The translations under genes were made by a program, and so were the position numbers. Positions 20,628 through 28,613 of a DNA stretch of 64,000 bases are shown piece after piece. The stretch's first letter is position 1, and every line of letters begins with the position of its first letter. The stretch covers positions 165,714 through 229,713 of the forward strand of contig NZ_MSIG01000008.1 in assembly GCF_001927285.1 (NCBI RefSeq), read 5' to 3'. The stretch is from Mongoliimonas terrestris. GTDB taxonomy: Bacteria > Pseudomonadota > Alphaproteobacteria > Rhizobiales > Pleomorphomonadaceae. The notes under the pieces were generated by a model. The model did no database searches. It was not told where the DNA came from and saw nothing but the letters and a program-made list of their open reading frames with translations.

Positions 20628-21194
20628 TCAGGTCCGGTCGCGCGGACGCAGGCGCACCACCACGTCGACGCGGACGATCTCCATGCCCTCCGGCGGCTCG
20701 GGAACGGACCCGATCGTCACCCCGGCGGCCGGAATGTCGAGGACGTCATTGGACCCCTCCACGAAAAAGTGGTGGTGATCGTCGACATTGGTGTCGAAGT
20801 AGGTCTTCGTGCCCTCGATCGCGACTTCGCGCAGAAGCCCCGCCTCGGTGAACTGGTGCAGCGTGTTGTAGATGGTGGCGAGCGACACCGGCACCCGGGC
20901 CGTCACGGCTTCGTCGTGGAGCTGCTCGGCGCTGACGTGCCGATGACCTTTGTTGAAGAGGATCTCGCCGAGCGCGACCCGTTGGCGGGTGGGCCTGAGG
21001 CCGGCGTGGCTGAGGAGATGCCGGACGCCTGCCCGCGCCGTCCCGTGGGACGCCGCGTGCAAAGGGCCGCCCTCGATCCCGACCGCGCCATGCACGACGA
21101 CACCGTCGGACCCGCCGGGCGCGTGTGCATCCGGCGCGTGGGTCGATCGCGCGCGTTCGTAGGTCATGGTGGCCGGCGGCCGCTTTCGATCCAT
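20628..21194 (-). CDS. irr: Iron response regulator Irr (Fur family)
   Basis: Haem-sensitive transcriptional regulator that controls iron and haem genes in rhizobia. The product is 188 residues from the ATG at 21194, or 179 from 21167. The DNA-binding domain contains HAGLRPTRQRVALGEILF and VPVSLATIYNTLHQFTEAG. The haem-binding triple histidine is in NVDDHHHFFVEGSND (residues 140-142). The N-terminal GCPWHD haem motif of Bradyrhizobium Irr is missing, as in many other Irr proteins. The N-terminal 60 residues are variable. It is divergent from fabA-fabB-fabI. A likely target, mbfA, is in the same window. Confidence 0.93.
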   Translation of the reverse strand: MDRKRPPATMTYERARSTHAPDAHAPGGSDGVVVHGAVGIEGGPLHAASHGTARAGVRHLLSHAGLRPTRQRVALGEILFNKGHRHVSAEQLHDEAVTARVPVSLATIYNTLHQFTEAGLLREVAIEGTKTYFDTNVDDHHHFFVEGSNDVLDIPAAGVTIGSVPEPPEGMEIVRVDVVVRLRPRDRT

Positions 21195-21548
21195 CGACAA
21201 ATGTTCCAGCTCGCCTTCAGAAGGTTCAGCCCGCAGCCTGTGGGGACCTGCCGTCAGCCCCGTCACCGGAACCGCCCGCCGGTCGGCCACGCTCTTGAAC
21301 CAGCCATCCCGCCATGACGACGCCGGTTCCGGTCCACGTCCGACCGGTCCATCACGACGCCATACGGCTTGAATAATAGGGATCCTGCCGGAGGTTCGCA
21401 AGTTTCTACCGGTGAGGATCGCCGACGGCGGCAAGGCTTTCGATGCCAGTATAGCTGTGTTAGGACTGCACGCGAAATTTGCCGGCAACGGCTGTGGCCC
21501 CGCACGGCCGCGCGCCCTCGTCCGGCCACCAGAGGAAGACGACCCGGC
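21195..21548. other. irr-fabA divergent intergenic region
   Basis: These 354 bases separate irr from fabA and must hold both promoters. An AT-richer stretch lies near 21365-21420 (TTGAATAATAGGGATCC) and another around 21440-21480. I see no ICE-type palindrome, no hairpin terminator and no convincing coding frame. I cannot place a promoter with confidence. Confidence 0.5.
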
Positions 21549-22073
21549 ATGGATGGGCGACAGACGAGTTTCGAATTCGAGGACCTGCTTGCCTGCGGAC
21601 GCGGCGAGCTGTTCGGTGCCGGCAATGCCCAGCTGCCCTTGCCGCCCATGCTGATGTTCGACCGCATCTCCGCGATCGCCGAGACGGGCGGCGAATACGG
21701 CAAGGGTCACGTGCGCGCCACTCTGGCGATCCGGCCGGACCTCTGGTTCTTCCCTTGTCACTTCAAGGGCGACCCGGTGATGCCCGGCTGCCTCGGCCTC
21801 GACGCGCTCTGGCAGATGCTCGGCTTCTTCCTCGGCTGGCTCGGCTCGGAAGGGCGCGGTCGCGCCCTCTCGGTCGGCGAGGTGAAGTTCTCCGGCATGG
21901 TGACGCCGGACGTGAAGACCGTCGAATACGGGGTGGACCTGAAGCGCGTGCTCCGTTCCAAGCTGGTGCTCGGCATCGCCGACGGCTGGCTGAAGGCGGA
22001 CGGCGAGACGATCTACAAGGCGGCCGACCTGCGGGTCGGGCTGTTCAAGACCGAGCCCGCCGTCGGCGGCTGA
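21549..22073 (+). CDS. fabA: 3-hydroxydecanoyl-ACP dehydratase/isomerase
   Basis: Introduces the cis double bond in unsaturated fatty-acid synthesis (type II FAS). The product is 174 residues. The active-site His 71 is in [20 protein letters not shown] and Asp 85 in [10 protein letters not shown], at the E. coli FabA positions (70 and 84). The ATG at 21549 follows GGAAGACGACC and gives [17 protein letters not shown]. It is the first gene of fabA-fabB-fabI, divergent from irr, an order conserved in Rhizobiales. Identification is secure. Confidence 0.97.
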   Translation: MDGRQTSFEFEDLLACGRGELFGAGNAQLPLPPMLMFDRISAIAETGGEYGKGHVRATLAIRPDLWFFPCHFKGDPVMPGCLGLDALWQMLGFFLGWLGSEGRGRALSVGEVKFSGMVTPDVKTVEYGVDLKRVLRSKLVLGIADGWLKADGETIYKAADLRVGLFKTEPAVGG

Positions 22074-22222
22074 GCGCGCGGCAGGAAACCCGCCCGATCG
22101 GGGCCGCTGCCGCCCGGCACGGCCGCCGCCGGGCCGCCGGCCTTCGGGGCCGTTCATCCGCGGTCGGCGTCCGATCCGGTCGCCACCGCCCGTCGTCTGG
22201 TCGAAGAGGATAAGTGACTGTC

Positions 22223-23440
22223 ATGAGACGCGTCGTCGTGACGGGGATGGGCATCGTGTCGTCCATCGGCAACACCACCCAGGAGGTGCTCGCCTCCTTG
22301 CGCGAGGCGAAGTCCGGCATCACCCGGGCCGAGGCCTTCGCCGAGCACGGCTTCCGCTGTCAGGTCCAGGGCGCGCCGACACTCGTCGCCGAGGACGTGG
22401 TCGACCGCCGGGCGATGCGCTTCCACGGCGGCGGCACCGCCTGGAACCACGTGGCGATGGACCAGGCCATCCGCGACTCCGGCCTTGAGGAGACCGAGGT
22501 CTCCAACCCGCGCACGGGCATCATCATGGGCTCCGGCGGGCCGAGCACCCACGCCATCGTGGAGGCGGCCGACATCACCCGCACCAAGGGGCCGAAGCGC
22601 GTCGGGCCGTTCGCGGTGCCGAAGGCGATGTCGTCCACGGCGTCCGCGACGCTCGCCACCTGGTTCAAGATCAAGGGCGTGAACTATTCCATCTCGTCCG
22701 CCTGCGCGACGTCCAACCACTGCATCGGCAACGCCTACGAGACGATCCAGTGGGGCAAGCAGGACGTGGTGTTCGCCGGCGGCTCCGAGGAGCTCGACTG
22801 GACGCTCTCCGTGCTGTTCGACGCCATGGGCGCCATGTCGTCCAAGTACAACGAGACCCCGGCGGTCGCCTCGCGCGCCTATGACAAGAACCGCGACGGC
22901 TTCGTCATCGCCGGCGGCGCGGGCGTGCTCGTGCTTGAAGAGCTGGAGCACGCCAAGGCGCGCGGCGCCCGCATCTATGGCGAGGTGGTCGGCTACGGGG
23001 CGACATCCGACGGCTACGACATGGTGGCACCGTCCGGCGAGGGCGCGATCCGCTGCATGCGCCAGGCGCTCTCCACGGTGAAGGGCAAGGTCGACTACAT
23101 CAACCCGCACGCCACCTCCACGCCGGTCGGCGACGAGAAGGAGATCGAGGCGATCCGGGCCGTGTTCGGCGACGCCATCCCGCCGATCGCAGCCACCAAG
23201 TCGCTCACCGGCCATTCGCTCGGCGCCACCGGCGTGCAGGAGGCGATCTACTCCCTCCTGATGATGAACAACGGCTTCATCTGCAAGAGCGCCCACATCG
23301 AGGAGATCGACCCGCTGTTCGCCGACGTGCCGATCGTGCGCGAGCGCATCGACGACGCCAAGCTGGAGACGGTGCTCTCCAACTCCTTCGGCTTCGGCGG
23401 CACCAACGCCACCCTGGTGTTCCAGCGCTACGCCGCCTGA
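22223..23440 (+). CDS. fabB: 3-oxoacyl-ACP synthase I
   Basis: Elongating condensing enzyme KAS I, needed with FabA for unsaturated fatty acids. The product is 405 residues. The catalytic Cys 161 is in [17 protein letters not shown], and the two histidines are in [14 protein letters not shown] and [12 protein letters not shown]. It ends [17 protein letters not shown]. The ATG at 22223 ([16 protein letters not shown]) is preferred. A GTG three codons earlier is also possible. It lies 149 bases after fabA and 38 before fabI. Identification is secure. Confidence 0.96.
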   Translation: MRRVVVTGMGIVSSIGNTTQEVLASLREAKSGITRAEAFAEHGFRCQVQGAPTLVAEDVVDRRAMRFHGGGTAWNHVAMDQAIRDSGLEETEVSNPRTGIIMGSGGPSTHAIVEAADITRTKGPKRVGPFAVPKAMSSTASATLATWFKIKGVNYSISSACATSNHCIGNAYETIQWGKQDVVFAGGSEELDWTLSVLFDAMGAMSSKYNETPAVASRAYDKNRDGFVIAGGAGVLVLEELEHAKARGARIYGEVVGYGATSDGYDMVAPSGEGAIRCMRQALSTVKGKVDYINPHATSTPVGDEKEIEAIRAVFGDAIPPIAATKSLTGHSLGATGVQEAIYSLLMMNNGFICKSAHIEEIDPLFADVPIVRERIDDAKLETVLSNSFGFGGTNATLVFQRYAA

Positions 23441-23478
23441 CGGCGGCGCGCGTCTCCCAGCAACGGAAAGTGACAGCC

Positions 23479-24315
23479 ATGACCGGACTGATGGCCGGCA
23501 AGCGCGGCCTCATCATGGGTGTCGCCAACGACCACTCGATCGCCTGGGGCATCGCCAAGCGGCTGGCGGGGGAGGGCGCGGAGCTCGCCTTCACCTACCA
23601 GGGCGAGGCTTTCGGCCGGCGGGTGAAGCCGCTCGCCGAGGAGGCAGGCTCCAAGCTCCTGCTCCCCTGCGACGTGGAGGACGTCGCCACGGTGGACGCG
23701 GTGTTCGAGGCCCTCAAGGACGCCTGGGGGGCGATCGACTTCGTCGTCCACTCCATCGGCTTCTCCAACAAGAACGAGCTGAAGGGCCGCTACGCGGACA
23801 CCACGCGAGACAACTTCGTGCGCACCATGGTGATCTCCTGCTTCTCCTTCACGGAAGTCGCCCGCCGCGCCGCGGACCTGATGCCGAACGGCGGCTCGCT
23901 CCTGACGCTCACCTACGGCGGCTCCACCCGGGTGATGCCGAACTACAACGTGATGGGCGTCGCCAAGGCGGCGCTGGAAAGCTCGGTGCGCTATCTCGCC
24001 GCCGACTACGGCGACCGCGGCATCCGGGTGAACGCGGTTTCGGCCGGGCCGGTGCGCACGCTCGCCGGGGCGGGCGTCACCGACGCGCGGCTGATGTACA
24101 ATTTCCAGAAGAAGAACGCGCCGTTGAAGCGCACCGTCACCATCGAGGAGGTGGGCGGCTCGGCCCTCTACCTCCTGTCGGACCTTGCTTCCGGCGTCAC
24201 CGGCGAGGTGCATTTCGTCGACAGCGGCTATTCCATCTTGTCCATGCCGCGTATCGACGAATTGAAGGCGCAGGAGCGCCGCGAAGCCGCCGAGGGCGTC
24301 AAGACCGACGACTGA
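23479..24315 (+). CDS. fabI: Enoyl-ACP reductase (NADH)
   Basis: Reduces enoyl-ACP in the last step of each elongation cycle. The product is 278 residues of the atypical SDR type. It starts MTGLMAGKRGLIMGVANDHSIA, the FabI nucleotide-binding pattern. HSIGFSNKNEL follows, then the catalytic Tyr 156 and Lys 163 in PNYNVMGVAKAALE, and SAGPVRTLAGAGV. The ATG at 23479 is favoured over a GTG at 23470. It is the end of the fab operon, 7 bases from the convergent DUF1624 gene. Confidence 0.96.
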   Translation: MTGLMAGKRGLIMGVANDHSIAWGIAKRLAGEGAELAFTYQGEAFGRRVKPLAEEAGSKLLLPCDVEDVATVDAVFEALKDAWGAIDFVVHSIGFSNKNELKGRYADTTRDNFVRTMVISCFSFTEVARRAADLMPNGGSLLTLTYGGSTRVMPNYNVMGVAKAALESSVRYLAADYGDRGIRVNAVSAGPVRTLAGAGVTDARLMYNFQKKNAPLKRTVTIEEVGGSALYLLSDLASGVTGEVHFVDSGYSILSMPRIDELKAQERREAAEGVKTDD

Positions 24316-24322
24316 GGCCCGC

Positions 24323-25315
24323 TTACTCGCCGCCCCCGCCAAGAAGGTCGTCGTATTCCAGGCTGGACCGGCAACTGCCGGCCGCGGCGGCGACGAGGCT
24401 GTCGAGGGACGGATCGGAGTCGCGGGTCTGGAACATCAAGGTGCCGTCGAGCGCGTCGGTCACGCAGCCGCAGAAGGCCCGGCAGAGCGCCTCGTCGCCG
24501 GCGCCGCGTGTGCATTCCTGCTGGCACCCCTTGGTGAAGCGCGCCCGTTCGGCCGCCGGGTCGATCGGGACCAGGGCGGCCGCGCCGCTGGCAAGGCCGA
24601 ACAGCACCGGCTGGTGGACCAGATAGATCACGAGGCTCCAGCGGCCGAGGGTGGCGAGGATCCGGCCGGCCGGGCCGGGCACGGCGGTGGTCCGGCCGGG
24701 CGTGCTTCGGCCGTCACCGGCGGGCAGCAGGCGGCCGAGCACGATGCCGGCGAGAATGCCGGCGAACCAGGGGAAGACCGGCACATAGTCGTTGGATGGC
24801 CGGGCCGTCTCGGCAAGCCCGAGGGGGAGGAGCGCCGGCGCGTCGAACAGCGGCCCGGTCGCGATCGAGGGCATCGCCAGCGCGAGCACGGCGGCCACGG
24901 CGACGAGCGGCACCGGCGCCCGCACGAGCGGCAGGGCCAGGAGACTGCCGAGCGCGATCATGTGCAGGATGCCGAAGAACACGAAGGTGGCCGGAAACAC
25001 CACAAGGGTCACACCCGTCACCAGCGCCGCCGCCGCTGCGATCACGCCGATACGGCGGAGGCGCCGGGTGAGCGGGACGCCGGCGCGATCGGCGAGCACG
25101 AGGCTGATCCCGACGAGGACGAGGAAGGTACCGGCGATCGACATGGCGAAGCCGCGCCAGAGCGGTGCGCCGGCCACGTCCCAGTCGACGAGACCCACAT
25201 AGGCGAGGTCCCAGGCGGCGTGGTAGACCACCATGGCGACGATCGCCAGGCCGCGGACCTGGTCGATTCCGTCGAGGCGGCTCAGCGGCCGGTGCGTCTC
25301 GTGTGGCGTCTGCAT
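24323..25315 (-). CDS. DUF1624 (HGSNAT-like) multi-pass membrane protein with a cysteine-rich C-terminal tail
   Basis: A 330-residue protein. Residues 1 to about 255 form the DUF1624/acyltransferase-like membrane domain (RLDGIDQVRGLAIVAMVVYH, FVFFGILHMIALGSLLALPL, LGRWSLVIYLVHQPVLFGLA) with about eight helices. After the last helix come some 72 residues with six cysteines, at 264, 268, 278, 282, 284 and 315, in the pattern C-x3-C-x9-C-x3-C-x-C. This tail is unusual for the family. The ATG at 25315 begins just before the domain. It is convergent with fabI. The acyl acceptor is unknown. Confidence 0.75.
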   Translation of the reverse strand: MQTPHETHRPLSRLDGIDQVRGLAIVAMVVYHAAWDLAYVGLVDWDVAGAPLWRGFAMSIAGTFLVLVGISLVLADRAGVPLTRRLRRIGVIAAAAALVTGVTLVVFPATFVFFGILHMIALGSLLALPLVRAPVPLVAVAAVLALAMPSIATGPLFDAPALLPLGLAETARPSNDYVPVFPWFAGILAGIVLGRLLPAGDGRSTPGRTTAVPGPAGRILATLGRWSLVIYLVHQPVLFGLASGAAALVPIDPAAERARFTKGCQQECTRGAGDEALCRAFCGCVTDALDGTLMFQTRDSDPSLDSLVAAAAGSCRSSLEYDDLLGGGGE

Positions 25316-25442
25316 GGATCCTCGTCTGCTGCCCGTCAGGCGCGCCCGCGCCGAACGGTCCGGTCCGAATCCAGGGCAAGCGGATCGGCCGATAGGGTTT
25401 GCGGCAGCGGGCGGACGGACGCAACGGCCGAGGTGAGGGAAA

Positions 25443-26567
25443 GTGAAGCGCGACACCGCCCCGACGGACGCTCCGCCACAGGATCACCCTCGCATTCTCT
25501 TCGACGACATCGCCGGAGGGCTGCACGCCCGCGCGGTGGCCGGGCGCGGCAGCGACGTGCTTGCGGTGGTCTTCTCCCAGGTGCGCGTGCCGGCGGGCGC
25601 CTTCGGCCTTTCCCGCCTGTTTGCCCGGACAAGCCACGCGGCGCTCTTCCTCAACCAGCCGGAGAACGCCTGGTACCGGGACGCGGACGACGCCGTCGAC
25701 GCCGCGATCGCCGCCGCACGGTCCGCCGTGCGGCCGGGGCGGGTGGTCTTCTACGGCAGCAGCATGGGCGGCACCGGGGCGCTCGCCGCCGGGGCGCGGC
25801 ACCCGGAGGCGCGTGTGATCGCCTATGCGCCCGACTTCCGGCCGGGGGAGCCGGGCAGCCAGTCCGCTGCCGCCGGCCTCCTGCCGCGCGCCGGCGAGCC
25901 CTCCGTGGCGGACCTGGTGGCGGCACGACGGACCGGCGCCGTGACGGTGCTGACCGGCCTGTTCGACCCCTATGACGCTGGGGTGGCGAGCCGGCTCGCG
26001 GTGCCAGCGGCCGACGGGATGCTGGATCTCGTGACGGTCGCGTCCGGCCACGAGATCCACGATCATCTCTATGCCCTCAACGTGGTCCGGCGGATCATCG
26101 CCACTTTCACCCGCTCGCCCGTCGACGCAGTGGCGGCGCGCGGGGTCGCGGCGGTGCTCGATCCGGTACGCCACGGGCGGTTCGCCGCCCTTGCCCGCGC
26201 GCTCGGCGGCAAGGACCGCCCGTCGGTGGCCGACGTTCGGGCCCTCGGGCTTGACGGCAACCCGGGCGTCGCCTTCCTGGAGGCGGACCTCCTGGAGTCG
26301 GAGGGCGACCTCGACGGCGCCGAGCGCTGCCTCCGGGCGCTTCAGGCGACGATCGCGGCCTCGCCGGTCCTCTCCGGCCTGCCGAAGCGCTACCGCAAGG
26401 CCGTGCCGCGCCGGCGGATCGATCTCCTGGAGCGGCTGGGCCGCGCCGACGACGCCCGCGCAGTCGCCGTTGAAGCCGCCCGCGCCTTTCCGGAAGACGC
26501 GGGGTTCGCCGCGCGCGTGCTCGGCGCGCCGGATGCGGATACGGGCTTGCCAGAGCGGAACGAATAA
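25443..26567 (+). CDS. Alpha/beta-hydrolase-like protein with C-terminal repeat-like extension
   Basis: A 374-residue protein. Residues 15-235 look like an alpha/beta hydrolase: the nucleophile elbow FYGSSMGGTGALAAG gives Ser 107, with a likely Asp in TGLFDPYDAG and a His in VASGHEIHDHL. The last 130 residues (AFLEADLLESEGDLDGAERC to VAVEAARAFPEDAGFAARVL) have the spacing of helical TPR-like repeats. I do not recognise the family. No signal peptide is visible, so it is probably cytosolic. It is divergent from the DUF1624 gene and followed by mmcB 57 bases later. Confidence 0.6.
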   Translation: MKRDTAPTDAPPQDHPRILFDDIAGGLHARAVAGRGSDVLAVVFSQVRVPAGAFGLSRLFARTSHAALFLNQPENAWYRDADDAVDAAIAAARSAVRPGRVVFYGSSMGGTGALAAGARHPEARVIAYAPDFRPGEPGSQSAAAGLLPRAGEPSVADLVAARRTGAVTVLTGLFDPYDAGVASRLAVPAADGMLDLVTVASGHEIHDHLYALNVVRRIIATFTRSPVDAVAARGVAAVLDPVRHGRFAALARALGGKDRPSVADVRALGLDGNPGVAFLEADLLESEGDLDGAERCLRALQATIAASPVLSGLPKRYRKAVPRRRIDLLERLGRADDARAVAVEAARAFPEDAGFAARVLGAPDADTGLPERNE

Positions 26568-26624
26568 AGAACAATGCCGCCCTCGATGGGGGTGGACGCC
26601 TGACGTGGGCCGGGGAGCCAAGCC

Positions 26625-27119
26625 ATGACGGACATCATCGCCACGCGCATCCTCGAGGCCGTCGTCGTGGACGGCCGCCAGTCGGAGCGGGCGCGGCTCG
26701 TGCAGCGTGGCGTCGGGCGACTGATGGTCGGGCTCGGCTTTTCGGTGCTGACCGAGATGCCGCTCGCCTCGGGCCGGCGGGCGGACGTGGTGGGGCTGTC
26801 GCCGACGGGGGCGGTTTGGATCGTGGAAATCAAGTCGTCGGTGGAGGATTTCCGCGCCGACCGGAAGTGGCCGGACTACCGGCTCCACTGCGACCGGCTC
26901 TTCTTCGCCACCCTCGACGGCGTGCCGCTCGACATCTTCCCCGACGACGCCGGCCTTATCCTGGCGGACGGCTTCGGCGCCGCGGTGCTAAGGGATGCGC
27001 CGGAGCACCGGCTGGCGCCGGCCACCCGCAAGGCCACCACCTTGCGCTTCGCCCACGTTGCGGCGCGGCGCTTCCATGCGCTGCTCGATCCGGGTGTGCA
27101 GGAGATGGGCGGGTTCTGA
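26625..27119 (+). CDS. mmcB: MmcB-family DNA repair protein
   Basis: A 164-residue member of the PD-(D/E)XK-like MmcB (DUF1052) family, known from Caulobacter as an SOS-induced mitomycin-resistance protein. The nuclease-type core is visible as MPLASGRRADVVGLSPTGAV followed by WIVEIKSSVEDFRADRKW (Asp, then E-x-K). The C-terminal half carries CDRLFFATLDGVPLDIFP. The ATG at 26625 fits the family N-terminus. No clear LexA box is seen upstream. A cluster of palindromes follows at 27159-27259. Confidence 0.85.
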   Translation: MTDIIATRILEAVVVDGRQSERARLVQRGVGRLMVGLGFSVLTEMPLASGRRADVVGLSPTGAVWIVEIKSSVEDFRADRKWPDYRLHCDRLFFATLDGVPLDIFPDDAGLILADGFGAAVLRDAPEHRLAPATRKATTLRFAHVAARRFHALLDPGVQEMGGF

Positions 27120-27158
27120 AGGAAAGGCCCTTGGACGCGGACGGCCGGGGCGCTTTCC

Positions 27159-27259
27159 GACCTGATGGAATCATCAGGTCGATAAGAAATCGCTCCAGAT
27201 TCAGTATCCTGGAGCATTGTCTCATCGACCAAGTCTTTCAACTTGGTCGGACAATGCTC
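27159..27259. repeat. Cluster of three palindromes between mmcB and ptsH
   Basis: Three stem-loops lie back to back. GACCTGAT/ATCAGGTC (27159-27180) is a perfect 8-bp stem with a 6-base loop. GCTCCAG/CTGGAGC (27192-27215) is a 7-bp stem. The third (27212-27259) pairs GAGCATTGTC plus CGACCAAGT with ACTTGGTCG plus GACAATGCTC, leaving a 4-base bulge (TCAT) and a 6-base loop. The block is much more AT-rich than its surroundings. It sits between convergent genes and so may terminate both. Its composite look suggests a dispersed palindromic repeat of the kind common in Rhizobiales genomes. Confidence 0.75.
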
Positions 27260-27271
27260 TAGGCGCTGCGC

Positions 27272-27571
27272 CTACTCGTCCTCGCCGAAGCGGTTGCCGA
27301 CGAGGGCCGTGATGGCCGACAGCGCGGCCTCGGCCTCTGGGCCCGTCGCCGACACCTGGATGGTGGAGCCGATGCCGGCGGCCAGCATCATCAGCCCCAT
27401 GATGGAGGTGCCGGACACACCGTGGCCGTCCTTGGAGACGGTGACCTCCGCGTCGAAGGATTCCACGCACTGCACGAACTTGGCGGACGCACGGGCATGG
27501 AGACCCTTGCGGTTGATGATCGGCAGGTCGCGGACGAGGCTGGCGTCGTCCTGGAGTTCGTGGTCCGTCAT
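27272..27571 (-). CDS. ptsH: HPr phosphocarrier protein (PTS-Ntr/regulatory type)
   Basis: A small phosphocarrier of the regulatory phosphotransferase system. The product is 99 residues. The phosphorylatable His 25 is in RKGLHARASAKFVQ and the regulatory Ser 56, target of HprK, in GVSGTSIMGLMMLAAG. The ATG at 27571 overlaps the EIIA stop (ATGA). It is the last gene of chvI-chvG-hprK-EIIA-ptsH, the usual rhizobial cluster. The ahcY gene often found next in relatives is not here. No sugar permease is nearby, so the role is regulatory. Confidence 0.93.
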   Translation of the reverse strand: MTDHELQDDASLVRDLPIINRKGLHARASAKFVQCVESFDAEVTVSKDGHGVSGTSIMGLMMLAAGIGSTIQVSATGPEAEAALSAITALVGNRFGEDE

Positions 27572-27969
27572 TGGCCGGAAAGCACCTGGCTGGCAACGCT
27601 GATGTACTTGCGGCCGGCGTCGCGCGCGTCCGTCACCGCGTCGGCGAGCGACTTGTCCGCCCGCACGCTGGCGAGCTTGATGAGCATGGGCAGGTTCACC
27701 CCGGCGATGACCTCCACGGTGCCGTGGTCCATCACCGAGATGGCGAGGTTGGAGGGCGTGCCGCCGAACATGTCGGTGAGGAGCACGACGCCCTTGCCGT
27801 CCTCCACCCGGTCGACAGCCTCCAGGATGTCGCGCCGGCGGCGCTCCATGTCATCCTCGGGCCCGATGCAGATGGTCTCCAGCCGGGTCTGGGGGCCGAC
27901 CACGTGCTCGAGCGCGGCACGGAATTCGTCTGCCAGACGTCCGTGGGTCACGAGAACCAAGCCGATCAT
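27568..27969 (-). CDS. PTS mannose-family EIIA component
   Basis: A 133-residue EIIA-Man domain protein. It starts MIGLVLVTHGRLADEFRAAL, with the phosphorylated His 9. GKGVVLLTDMFGGTPSNLAI and EVIAGVNLPMLIKLASVR are family hallmarks. It accepts phosphate from HPr and, with no EIIB or EIIC here, is thought to act in regulation (symbols manX or ptsM are used). The ATG at 27969 begins the domain, and upstream extension is not supported. The stop overlaps the ptsH start by four bases. Confidence 0.92.
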   Translation of the reverse strand: MIGLVLVTHGRLADEFRAALEHVVGPQTRLETICIGPEDDMERRRRDILEAVDRVEDGKGVVLLTDMFGGTPSNLAISVMDHGTVEVIAGVNLPMLIKLASVRADKSLADAVTDARDAGRKYISVASQVLSGQ

Positions 27970-28093
27970 TCCCTCGTCCGTCCCCCAAGCATCGGCGCGC
28001 AGGGCGTGACGCCCGCGTCGCCGCAGAGTGGTCCGGATTGCGCACCGGAACGGAGGCCCATCTTCACCAGTCGCGAAGCGGACGCAAGAACAA

Positions 28094-28609
28094 TCATCGC
28101 CGATCAGCCTTGCCGGTCGGCAGAAGGCCGGGCGAGTCGCCCCGGACGTGGCCCGTCGGCAACAAGTGCCCCAGCGGCGCGAGCGCAGCCTCGGCGAGGG
28201 CCGCCGCCCGTTCGATGGCTTGCGCGGGCACCGGTTGGCGGGCGACCGAGACGCCTTGCAGGTGGATGGAAACCTGGTCCGCCTCCGGCATGCGGGCAAG
28301 CTCGACGGCGGGGACGAGGTCGAGCACCAGCCGGACCACCGCCGCTTCGGCGGCGGCCACGGTCACGATGCCGCGGCCGGCGATCTCCATGAGCCCGGCA
28401 AGGGGCGCCGGCGCCCGGGCGATCAGGCGGCCCCCGGCCGCCTCCAGCACCACCCGGTCGTCGGCGACGATCGCCGCAAACGCGCCGGCCGCCCGCCAGC
28501 GGGCGACGAGCGCGGCGGCAAGCGCCGACTTGCCGCTGCCGGACGGCCCCCGGACGAGCACGCCGGCTTCGCCGAGCACCACGCAACCGGCATGGACGGT
28601 CGGCGCCAT
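28094..28609 (-). CDS. hprK: HPr kinase/phosphorylase (short alphaproteobacterial form)
   Basis: Phosphorylates and dephosphorylates HPr on serine. The product is 171 residues and consists only of the C-terminal catalytic domain, as in other alphaproteobacteria. The P-loop is GPSGSGKS (21-28). IVADDRVVLEAAGGRLIARA gives the Asp region, and MEIAGRGIVTV is the HprK signature. The ATG at 28609 gives MAPTVHAGCVVLGEAGVLVR. It begins 4 bases after the chvG stop, so it is co-transcribed with the kinase. 124 bases separate it from the EIIA gene. Confidence 0.93.
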   Translation of the reverse strand: MAPTVHAGCVVLGEAGVLVRGPSGSGKSALAAALVARWRAAGAFAAIVADDRVVLEAAGGRLIARAPAPLAGLMEIAGRGIVTVAAAEAAVVRLVLDLVPAVELARMPEADQVSIHLQGVSVARQPVPAQAIERAAALAEAALAPLGHLLPTGHVRGDSPGLLPTGKADRR

Positions 28610-28613
28610 CGGC

